Shown here: positions 14,405 to 20,675 of the stretch, one piece after another
How positions within the stretch are numbered: the stretch's first letter is position 1
How the letters are laid out: every line of letters begins with the position of its first letter
Origin: an uncultured Coriobacteriaceae bacterium
GTDB taxonomy: Bacteria; Actinomycetota; Coriobacteriia; Coriobacteriales; Eggerthellaceae
Reading direction: 5' to 3'
NCBI GenBank assembly: GCA_900539675.1
Contig: UQDJ01000034.1
Location: forward strand, 1 to 20,675
Length of the DNA: 20,675 bases
Notes under the pieces: model-generated
Told to the model about the DNA's origin: nothing
Database searches by the model: none
What the model saw: only the letters and a program-made list of their open reading frames with translations
Program-made: the position numbers and the translations under genes

Positions 14405-15930
14405 TGACTGCTCCTTCACGCTCCTATATAACTGATTGCTATGCCGCTGTTGACATTGGCGCGTCTTCTGGTCGCGTTGTTATCGGCCAGGTCAACGATG
14501 GCATTATTGAGCTGACTGAAATTCATCGCTTTGACAACATCCAGAAGCGCTCCGGCGGTCATGACTGCTGGGATATTGATATGCTGTTCCGTGAAACGGT
14601 AGCTGGTTTAGCCAAGTGCCGCGAAGCGGGATTTGAACCCAAGAGTGTTGGTATAGACACCTGGGGCGTTGACTTTGTTTTGCTGGACGAAAACGACGAA
14701 ATCTTAGGTGATGCCGTTGCCTATCGCGACGAACGCACCCATGGCATTTATCCTGTAGCCGACGCCATTATGAATCCGGCTGCGGTATACCGACGCACCG
14801 GCATTCAGCGCCAGCCCTTCAACACGCTCTATCAGTTTTTGGCGTTAAAGGCCGAGCATCCAGATCATCTTGAAAAGGCAAAAACCTTCCTGATGATTCC
14901 CGATTACCTGGCTTTCTTGCTGACAGGCGCCAAGGTAAACGAATACACCAACGCTACTACCACTGGCATGCTCAACGCTCGCACCCAAAATTGGGACGAC
15001 GTCATTCTAGAAACATTCGGCATTCCACGCGACATGTTCTGTGATGTGGTAATGCCCGGCACCGACTTGGGTGCCGTAAAGCCCACCATCGCTGATACAC
15101 TGGGTTACACTCCGCATGTAATTGCGCCTGCCACCCACGACACGGGCAGCGCTTACATGGCCGTTCCCGCTCGCGATGCAAACGCCATTTTCCTTTCATC
15201 GGGCACATGGAGCCTGCTAGGTGTTGAAAACGAAGGTCCCATCACATCTGATGCGTCGCGTTTTCAAAACTTCACCAACGAAGGCGGCTATGAGCTGCGC
15301 TTTCGTTTCTTGAAAAACATCATGGGCCTGTGGATGATTCAGTCCATTCGCCGCGAGTTGAACGGTGTATCCTACGTCGCAGGTAAGTCGGAAGCCGACA
15401 AGGCGGCCGACGCCGCTGAAGAAGCCAAGCTCACCGCCGATCTGCCAGCCTTCACCTATTCGCAAGGCGAAATGGGCTTCGGCGATTTAATTGCTGCTGC
15501 CCAGGCTGCGCAGGATTTCGAAGCTCATGTCAACGTAAATGATGACCGCTTCTTAGCTCCTGTTTCCATGATCGATGAAATTCGTCTGGCCTGCTACGAA
15601 ACCGGCCAGCCAGTTCCCACCACGGTAGGCGAACTGATGCGCTGCGTGTATGTAAGCTTGGCATCGTGCTACGCCGAATCCATTGCAGAAATGGCATCAC
15701 TTACTGGGCGCACCTACACCTCCATCAATATCGTGGGTGGTGGGTGCCAGGATGGCTATCTCAACAAGCTCACCACCGAAGCCTGCGGTATTCCCGTATT
15801 TGCTGGCCCTATTGAAGGCACCAGCTTGGGCAACTTGGCCGTACAAATGATTAACGACAACGTATTCCCCGATTTGCAGAGCGTGCGCAACACTATTGCC
15901 ACCTCCTTCGATGTGGAACGTTTTGACTAA
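14404..15930 (+). CDS. rhaB: Rhamnulokinase
   Basis: A 508-residue FGGY-family sugar kinase that phosphorylates L-rhamnulose to L-rhamnulose 1-phosphate with ATP. DIGASSGR (17-24) is the first phosphate loop, GIDTWGVDF (83-91) the sugar-binding segment, and HDTGSA carries the likely base D246, matching RhaB enzymes. SSGTWSLLG (265-273) and NIVGGGCQDGYLN near the C-terminus are also typical. Length is about 20 residues above the Escherichia coli enzyme. The start overlaps the pyk stop by one base (TAATG), and no separate strong ribosome site is seen apart from GAGGAAGG inside the pyk end. Confidence 0.95.
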   Translation: MTAPSRSYITDCYAAVDIGASSGRVVIGQVNDGIIELTEIHRFDNIQKRSGGHDCWDIDMLFRETVAGLAKCREAGFEPKSVGIDTWGVDFVLLDENDEILGDAVAYRDERTHGIYPVADAIMNPAAVYRRTGIQRQPFNTLYQFLALKAEHPDHLEKAKTFLMIPDYLAFLLTGAKVNEYTNATTTGMLNARTQNWDDVILETFGIPRDMFCDVVMPGTDLGAVKPTIADTLGYTPHVIAPATHDTGSAYMAVPARDANAIFLSSGTWSLLGVENEGPITSDASRFQNFTNEGGYELRFRFLKNIMGLWMIQSIRRELNGVSYVAGKSEADKAADAAEEAKLTADLPAFTYSQGEMGFGDLIAAAQAAQDFEAHVNVNDDRFLAPVSMIDEIRLACYETGQPVPTTVGELMRCVYVSLASCYAESIAEMASLTGRTYTSINIVGGGCQDGYLNKLTTEACGIPVFAGPIEGTSLGNLAVQMINDNVFPDLQSVRNTIATSFDVERFD

Positions 15931-15963
15931 GCAAGAACAAGTAAGTTGTAAAGGAGATGTTTT

Positions 15964-17220
15964 ATGGCAACCATGTACGAATTGGCTCGCGATGAGTACA
16001 AGAAACTTGGCATCGACACCGAAGCTGTTATGGCTAAGCTGGCCGAAAAGCCTATTTCTGTACATTGCTGGCAGGGCGATGACGTTCTGGGCTTCGACCA
16101 GAAGGACGCAGCTCTGACGGGCGGCATCCAGACCACCGGCAACTACCCGGGCCGCGCTCGTAACTTCGAGGAACTGACCGCTGACTTTGAAAAAGCTATG
16201 TCCATGTGCCCCGGCAAGAAGCGCATCGCTTTGCATGCCAGCTATGCAATTTTTACCGAGGAAAACCCCTGGGTAGATCGCGACAAGATTGAATATAAGC
16301 ACTTCGAGCCATGGGTAAAGTGGGCAAAGGAAAAGAGCTACGGCATTGACTTTAACCCCACCTTCTTTGGCCATCCTAAAATGAACAATGAGCTTTCGCT
16401 TTCTTCCCCTGACGAAGAAACCCGTACCTTCTGGGTCAACCACGGCATTGCTTGCCGTCGTATTTCTGAGCGCATCGGCCAGGAATTGAACGACCAGGTA
16501 GTATGCAACGTTTGGATTCCCGACGGCTTGAAAGACATTCCGGGAGATCGTCTGACCCCGCGTCTGCGTCTGATTGATTCTTTGGACAAGATCTTCGCTG
16601 AGAAATGTCCTCATGTTATTGACTGCTGCGAATCCAAGGTGTTCGGCATTGGTCTTGAAAGCTACACTGTAGGCTCCAACGAGTTCTACATGGCATACGC
16701 CGCAAAACATGAAGGCGTTTACAACCTGATTGACACGGGCCACTATCACCCAACCGAAAACGTGGCAGACAAGATTTCTGCAATCCTGCCCTTCTTTGAC
16801 AAGATTCCACTGCACGTAACTCGCCCAGTTCGTTGGGACTCTGACCATGTGTTGCTGTTTGATGATCCCACTAAGGAACTTGCTCAGGAGATTGTTCGCT
16901 GCCAAGGCGCCTGGGAAAAGGTTTGCATTGGCTTGGACTTCTTCGATGCTTCCATCAACCGTGTAGGTGCTTGGACCACTGGCGTTCGTGCTATGGAAAA
17001 GTCTCTGCTCTACGCTTTGCTGCAGCCCAACGAGGATCTGGCAAAGATGCAGGATGAATATCGCTTTACCGAAAAAATGATGCTTATTGAAGCTGCTAAA
17101 TCTATGCCATTTGGCGCAGTTTGGGATGAATACTGCAAGCGCCAGGGCACTCCTTGCGACTTGGACTGCTTCCCTATGGTGGCAGCTTACGAAGCAGAAG
17201 TTCTGCCTTCGCGTCTGTAA
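15964..17220 (+). CDS. rhaA: L-rhamnose isomerase
   Basis: A 418-residue metal-dependent ketol isomerase converting L-rhamnose to L-rhamnulose. HCWQGDDV (34-41), GGIQTTGNYPGRAR and FFGHPK are signature stretches. DTGHYHPTENVADK holds H260 and H262, and WDSDHV holds D292 and D294, which correspond to the Mn-binding ligands of the E. coli enzyme. Length and collinearity are full. A strong AAGGAGAT precedes the ATG; the gap from rhaB is 33 bp with no terminator. The reading frame is intact. Confidence 0.97.
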   Translation: MATMYELARDEYKKLGIDTEAVMAKLAEKPISVHCWQGDDVLGFDQKDAALTGGIQTTGNYPGRARNFEELTADFEKAMSMCPGKKRIALHASYAIFTEENPWVDRDKIEYKHFEPWVKWAKEKSYGIDFNPTFFGHPKMNNELSLSSPDEETRTFWVNHGIACRRISERIGQELNDQVVCNVWIPDGLKDIPGDRLTPRLRLIDSLDKIFAEKCPHVIDCCESKVFGIGLESYTVGSNEFYMAYAAKHEGVYNLIDTGHYHPTENVADKISAILPFFDKIPLHVTRPVRWDSDHVLLFDDPTKELAQEIVRCQGAWEKVCIGLDFFDASINRVGAWTTGVRAMEKSLLYALLQPNEDLAKMQDEYRFTEKMMLIEAAKSMPFGAVWDEYCKRQGTPCDLDCFPMVAAYEAEVLPSRL

Positions 17221-17240
17221 GTCCATCTCATAGCAATTAT

Positions 17241-17265
17241 GCGGAGCCGATACATTCGGCTCCGC
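17241..17265 (+). other. Intercistronic hairpin between rhaA and rhaD
   Basis: GCGGAGCCGA (17241-17250) pairs perfectly with TCGGCTCCGC (17256-17265) around a 5-nt loop. The sequence after it is TGTGTGTCTGC, so there is no T-run and it is not a standard terminator. It may protect the 3' end of rhaA mRNA or lower expression of the downstream genes. Confidence 0.8.
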
Positions 17266-17298
17266 TGTGTGTCTGCACTGGAAAGGAATTGAACACAC

Positions 17299-18204
17299 AT
17301 GGATTTAATCAACGGAGCACAGCAGGTCTTCGACAAGGGATTTGCCGCAGCTCATGGTGCTGTTTCTGGCGTTGCCGTAGAACAGCTTGGCTTTGTGAAG
17401 GGCTTCGTACGCCTGTGTGATGACGGCTGGCAGCAAGGCTGGCACGAACGCAACGGCGGCAACCTGACCTACCGCATGACTGAGGCCGACATAAAAGCAG
17501 CTCGCCCATTTTTCTATACCGAAACTCGTGACTGGGTACCCATGGGCGTACAGGCTGAAAGCCTGAGTGGCGCATTCTTTTTGACTACCGGTTCTGGCCG
17601 CTATATGCGCAACGTAGCTACCAACCCTGCCCACAATATTGGCATCGTGGAAATTAATGATGCTGGTACGGCGTATCGTATTGTGTGGGGCTTAACCGAA
17701 GGTGGTAAACCCACCAGCGAATTCCCTACCCACTTCATGAATCATGCCGTACGCATGCAAGCCACCAATGGTGAATGTCGCGTAATCTATCATGCTCATC
17801 CGAACAACATCATTGCGATGACATTCGTATGCCCATTGGACGCACGTTACTTCACCCGCGCCTTATGGAAGGCTATGACCGAATGCGTTGTGGTGTTCCC
17901 CTCTGGTGTTGGCGTGGTACCTTGGATGGTTCCAGGCGGTGCCGAAATTGCTCAGGCAACCTCTGAACTGATGAAGAAGTATGACGCTGCTATTTGGGCA
18001 CAGCACGGACTGTTCGTATCCGGCCCCGACTTCGACACCACGTTCGGCTTGATGCACACCATTGAAAAGGCTGCCGATGTGTATTGCCGCTCTCGCTGCA
18101 TGAATGGCGGTTCGGATGACTTCATGAACACCATCACCGATGAAGGTCTGCGCCAGATTGGTGTGGACTTTGGCATCACCGTTAACGAAGAGTTTTTGGA
18201 CTAA
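17299..18204 (+). CDS. rhaD: Rhamnulose-1-phosphate aldolase
   Basis: A 301-residue class II (zinc) aldolase that splits L-rhamnulose 1-phosphate into dihydroxyacetone phosphate and L-lactaldehyde. NGGNLTYR (52-59) and TTGSG (96-100) bind the phosphate. YHAHPNN supplies H165 and H167 and AQHGLFVSG supplies H236, the three zinc histidines. The family is related to fuculose-phosphate aldolase, but the length and extra N-terminal region fit RhaD. GGAAAGGAA lies 14 bases before the ATG at 17299, a somewhat long spacing. It lies downstream of the rhaA hairpin in the same operon. Confidence 0.95.
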   Translation: MDLINGAQQVFDKGFAAAHGAVSGVAVEQLGFVKGFVRLCDDGWQQGWHERNGGNLTYRMTEADIKAARPFFYTETRDWVPMGVQAESLSGAFFLTTGSGRYMRNVATNPAHNIGIVEINDAGTAYRIVWGLTEGGKPTSEFPTHFMNHAVRMQATNGECRVIYHAHPNNIIAMTFVCPLDARYFTRALWKAMTECVVVFPSGVGVVPWMVPGGAEIAQATSELMKKYDAAIWAQHGLFVSGPDFDTTFGLMHTIEKAADVYCRSRCMNGGSDDFMNTITDEGLRQIGVDFGITVNEEFLD

Positions 18205-18211
18205 ACCGGCT

Positions 18212-18302
18212 TGCTCATGTGCCGCACACATTGTGCCACCAGTTCAAATGCGCACCTCAAAGCACGCGACTGGTTTTAAGACACGCAGCAGACGCATGAG
18301 CA
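18212..18302 (+). other. Nested inverted repeats in the rhaD-rhaM gap
   Basis: An outer 8-bp pair, TGCTCATG (18212-18219) with CATGAGCA (18295-18302), encloses an inner pair, ACCAGT (18238-18243) with ACTGGT (18269-18274). The inner pair is followed by TTTTAAG. The 119-bp gap is larger than others in the operon. It could fold as an mRNA element, or act as a weak terminator through the inner stem. Confidence 0.4.
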
Positions 18303-18323
18303 GCACTTGATAGGAGTACTTCA

Positions 18324-18665
18324 ATGACGGTACGTAAGACTAAAGAAGGCCGTACGATTTCAGGCTTCAAAATGAAGCTTTATCCCGGCTTTGCTGACGA
18401 ATATGAAAAGCGCCACAATGAACTGTGGCCAGAAATGGCCGACATGCTGCACGAGTATGGGGGTCATAACTACTCCATTTTTATCGATGAGGAGACTAAC
18501 ACCCTCTTCGGATATATCGAGCTTGACGATCCTGAGCGTTATGCAGAATCCGCCAAGACCGAGATTTGCAAAAAGTGGTGGGATTTCATGGCTAGCGTCA
18601 TGGAAACCAACGCAGATAATTCGCCCGTATCGGTGGATTTACGCTGCGCTTTCCACTTGGATTAA
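18324..18665 (+). CDS. rhaM: L-rhamnose mutarotase
   Basis: A 113-residue protein of the RhaM family, a dimeric ferredoxin-like fold that interconverts the alpha and beta anomers of L-rhamnose so that RhaA gets its preferred form. GFKMKLYPGF, EYEKRHNELWPEM (Y27, H31), HNYSIFIDEETNTLFGY and CKKWWDFM (W85, W86) are the family hallmarks, and DLRCAFHLD is the typical end. AGGAG lies 9 bases before the ATG. It lies 24 bp before the transporter gene. Confidence 0.95.
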   Translation: MTVRKTKEGRTISGFKMKLYPGFADEYEKRHNELWPEMADMLHEYGGHNYSIFIDEETNTLFGYIELDDPERYAESAKTEICKKWWDFMASVMETNADNSPVSVDLRCAFHLD

Positions 18666-18689
18666 CGGACAAGACGAGAAAGAGAAGGA

Positions 18690-20081
18690 ATGGCTTTATC
18701 TCAAGAACGTAAGGGTACCATGGCGGTATCCCTCACCAACTTCCTTGACTCAGGCTGCATCGTTGCATCTTCCACCGCACTGACCGCATGGGCAGCTGCC
18801 TTTGGTTTTGGTGCAACCTGGACGGCAATCCTGGGCGCAATTGGTGCAAACGCATTTGGTGCCGCAGTAGGCGCTTTGATTGGCGGCTTTTTAACAGACA
18901 AGTTTGGCCGTACGATGATTTATCGCTACAACCTTTTGGTTTACGCTCTGGGCGTGTTCATTGCTATGGTTGCCGTGAACCTGCCCATGGTGGTTGTTGG
19001 CGTGGTAATTTCCGGCCTTTCCGTAGGCGCCGGTGTTCCCGCTTCATGGAGTTACATCTCTGAAACTTCCTCCACCACCAGCCGTGCTTCCAACATTGGT
19101 ATTAGCCAGTTCGCATGGAGCTGCGGTCCGGCAATCATCTTCTTGCTGGCCTTGGCACTGTCCTTTATTCTGCCGGGCTTTGCTGCCGACGGTAAGACCT
19201 TGCTACCTGCTGGTACCTACGGTCCTTTCGACGGCCTGCTGGCAACCCGCATTCTGTTCCTGGTTCTGTTCATTGTTGCTCTGGTAGCTTGGAACCTTCA
19301 ACGTCAGCTGCAGGAATCCGCAGACTGGGCAGGTAAGAACGAACACAAGGAAAACCGCGTTGGCTTCGGCAAGATGATGGGCAACGCTCTGAAGAATTCC
19401 GTCAACGTAAAGACCATCATCTTCCTGGTTGCTGTATATCTGACCTGGAACTTGGCAGCAGGCACCAACGGTCAGTTCATGCCGTACCTCTACGCTGCTG
19501 CTGGCAACATTGACGCCACTGGCCAGAGCGTGTTGGGCGCTGTTCAGTGGGTACTGATCGCTGTTTGCTCGCTGGCTATCTTTAGCCGCTACGGCGACAA
19601 GGTTTCTCACCGCGTGCTGTTCGGCATTTCCGCTCTGCTGGCTTTGCTGTCCTGGGTTGCTATTGCGGTATTCGGCATTGCACTTCAGAATGGCCAGACC
19701 GACACCATGGGCTGGGTACTGTGGGTATACGTTATCCTGTGGGGTATTTCTGCAGGCTTTTCCGCACAGTGCTTCTACGCCTTGTGGGGCACTGAGTTGT
19801 TCCCCACGCAATACCGTGGCGGCGTTCAGGGTATTATGTTCTTCTTGGTACGCGGCGCACTGGGTATTTGGTCGCTCGTAGGCGTTGGCGCCATCATGGG
19901 CGATATCTCTGCTAACCCGGCTGGCTTCTTCCCAGCAGCAATTATTATGTGCGTAGTATTGCTGATCAGCTTGATTGTTGGTGTTATTTGGTGCCCCAAG
20001 ACCCAAGGCAAGACCTTGGATCAGATTACCGAGGAACGCTATGGCAAGCTGGAAGATATCGAGAAGGATCTGACCAAGTAG
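18690..20081 (+). CDS. MFS sugar transporter, probably for L-rhamnose
   Basis: A 463-residue integral membrane protein of the major facilitator superfamily with about twelve hydrophobic segments. GGFLTDKFGR (65-74) is the loop 2-3 signature. The central cytoplasmic loop (about 210-235, AGKNEHKENR) divides the halves. WGTELFPTQYRG and the C-terminal PKTQGKTLDQI are sugar-porter-like motifs. Place in the rha operon indicates L-rhamnose or a rhamnoside as substrate; this is inference. The ATG at 18690 has GAGAAGG very close to it, while a second in-frame ATG at 18720 has AAGGG better spaced, so the true start may be residue 11. It is unrelated in sequence to the E. coli RhaT type as far as I can judge. 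Confidence 0.85.
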   Translation: MALSQERKGTMAVSLTNFLDSGCIVASSTALTAWAAAFGFGATWTAILGAIGANAFGAAVGALIGGFLTDKFGRTMIYRYNLLVYALGVFIAMVAVNLPMVVVGVVISGLSVGAGVPASWSYISETSSTTSRASNIGISQFAWSCGPAIIFLLALALSFILPGFAADGKTLLPAGTYGPFDGLLATRILFLVLFIVALVAWNLQRQLQESADWAGKNEHKENRVGFGKMMGNALKNSVNVKTIIFLVAVYLTWNLAAGTNGQFMPYLYAAAGNIDATGQSVLGAVQWVLIAVCSLAIFSRYGDKVSHRVLFGISALLALLSWVAIAVFGIALQNGQTDTMGWVLWVYVILWGISAGFSAQCFYALWGTELFPTQYRGGVQGIMFFLVRGALGIWSLVGVGAIMGDISANPAGFFPAAIIMCVVLLISLIVGVIWCPKTQGKTLDQITEERYGKLEDIEKDLTK

Positions 20082-20148
20082 TTTGCCCGTCCGATAACGG
20101 AGCATCTCTTAGCTCACTTCGCTACATACATAACGCATTAGTAGCACA

Positions 20149-20181
20149 AAGCCCAGAAGCAACCCGCTTCTGGGCTTTTTT
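20149..20181 (+). terminator. Strong intrinsic terminator of the pyk-rha operon
   Basis: AAGCCCAGAAGC (20149-20160) pairs with GCTTCTGGGCTT (20166-20177) around a 5-nt loop, and a T-run at 20176-20181 follows. It lies 68 bases after the transporter stop and closes the operon. Confidence 0.95.
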
Positions 20182-20239
20182 ACGATATCCGCTTTTCAGC
20201 TTTTACGCTCCCTCCCTTCCCGGTTGCTGACCCTATTCA

Positions 20240-20356
20240 ACTTAAGGTCCTATCCATTTTTAAGTCCTACCAAGCTTCTGACCTTTTCAAGCGTCTACCC
20301 TTTTCCAACTTCAGGTCCTACCCAGCTTCTGGCCTTTTCCGGCGTCTAACCCTACC
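20240..20356. repeat. 51-bp-period direct repeats
   Basis: TCCTACCAAGCTTCTGACC... (from 20265) and TCCTACCCAGCTTCTGGCC... (from 20316) are about 40-bp copies with a 51-bp period, both continuing into CCTTTTC..GCGTCTA. A decayed leading piece, AACTTAAGGTCCTA, at 20239 matches AACTTCAGGTCCTA at 20307. No open reading frame covers them. Confidence 0.7.
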
Positions 20357-20366
20357 CAAAATGCAG

Positions 20367-20396
20367 CTAGCCCCGGTTATGAGCAACCAGGGCTAG
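20367..20396 (-). terminator. Probable terminator for the right-edge gene
   Basis: CTAGCCC (20367-20373) pairs with GGGCTAG (20390-20396) and GGTT (20375-20378) with AACC (20385-20388), with one C/A mismatch and a 6-nt loop. On the minus strand it is followed by CTGCATTTTGG, a weak T-run. The gene ending at 20491 on that strand is the natural client. Confidence 0.5.
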
Positions 20397-20408
20397 TAAC
20401 AAGAATCC

Positions 20409-20460
20409 AAAAGAATATGAGCTAAAGAGAGGGAAAGGAAAGGGACACCCATATTCTTTT
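20409..20460. repeat. 11-bp inverted repeat around a purine-rich loop
   Basis: AAAAGAATATG (20409-20419) and CATATTCTTTT (20450-20460) are perfect inverted copies separated by 30 bases that are nearly all purine on the plus strand. It lies between the minus-strand stop at 20491 and the hairpin at 20367. It could be part of that gene's 3' end. Confidence 0.6.
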
Positions 20461-20490
20461 TAGTAGGGATAGGTAAACGAGTTAATTGCT

Positions 20491-20675
20491 TTAACGAACC
20501 GGAACTCCCAGATAGAGCAACGATCCATTGTCGCCACGAGCAAACTGACAAAGGAAATCATCGTAGTACGTCCATGCATCCTGTGGCATTACGCAGTGAA
20601 TCTTGTCGAATGCCGCGATATATCGAAGCATCGGAACACCATCTTTATTGCGCCATACCCTATTGGTATAACGAC
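20491..20675 (-). CDS. C-terminal end of an unidentified protein (partial)
   Basis: A minus-strand frame is open from the right window edge to a TAA at 20491-20493, giving the last 60 residues of a protein. It begins RYTNRVWRNKDGVPMLRYIA, includes FDKIHCVMPQDAWTYYDDFL, and ends NGSLLYLGVPVR. I do not recognise the family. Aromatic and charged residues are mixed and there is no membrane segment, which looks like a soluble globular domain end. The frame is real-looking: no competing open frame is as protein-like, and a hairpin lies downstream. The start and function lie beyond the window. Confidence 0.55.
   Translation of the reverse strand, partial: RYTNRVWRNKDGVPMLRYIAAFDKIHCVMPQDAWTYYDDFLCQFARGDNGSLLYLGVPVR

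Noticed and set aside
15697..17298. A 533-codon open frame antisense to rhaB/rhaA
   Set aside because: It lies opposite two intact, motif-complete enzymes. Its composition is that of a complement frame and it shows no recognisable domain.
19203..20105. A 300-codon minus-strand frame opposite the transporter
   Set aside because: It lacks a ribosome site and domain features and mirrors the hydrophobic codons of the MFS gene.

Overview
This window looks like bacterial chromosome from an anaerobe with roughly balanced G+C. Gene content (CsoR-CopA copper resistance, an Rrf2-family regulator beside cysteine genes, a crotonase, a complete L-rhamnose pathway) and the long wall-facing polysaccharide deacetylase fit a Gram-positive organism. 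I lean towards Actinomycetota of the Coriobacteriia type, but this is an inference from gene style, not a marker-gene result.

Layout, left to right. A 3' tRNA-Cys fragment with its terminator (1-96). A nicotinamidase-like cysteine hydrolase (+, 323-880). An SDR oxidoreductase and a crotonase-family protein, both on the minus strand and separated by a terminator (1123-3075). A cysteine-rich protein of unknown function, transcribed divergently from the crotonase (3214-3879). A minus-strand cysK-metY sulfur-assimilation pair (3962-6202), in which metY carries a one-base frameshift in a C5 run and has unusually high G+C. A divergent Rrf2/IscR-type regulator (6534-6929), with paired palindromic operators and a 46-bp tandem repeat in the 331-bp gap. 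A minus-strand csoR-copA copper operon (6947-10286) with a textbook CsoR box. A membrane-anchored NodB-type deacetylase (+, 10750-12522). A six-gene plus-strand operon, pyk-rhaB-rhaA-rhaD-rhaM-MFS (12923-20081), closed by a strong terminator. Last, a repeat-rich spacer and the C-terminal end of an unidentified minus-strand gene (20491-20675).

How it works together. The rhamnose block is self-contained: MFS uptake, anomer interconversion by RhaM, isomerisation by RhaA, phosphorylation by RhaB, cleavage by RhaD to DHAP and L-lactaldehyde. Pyruvate kinase, translationally coupled to rhaB, would drain the DHAP to pyruvate and ATP. CysK and MetY make cysteine and homocysteine from sulfide and O-acetylated acceptors, and the Rrf2 protein next door is the obvious candidate regulator. 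CsoR represses itself and the copper exporter until Cu(I) binds. No rhamnose regulator is visible in the window.

I did not find a clear new defence or mobile system. The most unusual items are the cysK/rrf2 control region, the metY frameshift, the pyk-rha coupling, the orphan cysteine-rich protein and the RNA-scale inverted repeats in the rha intercistronic gaps.
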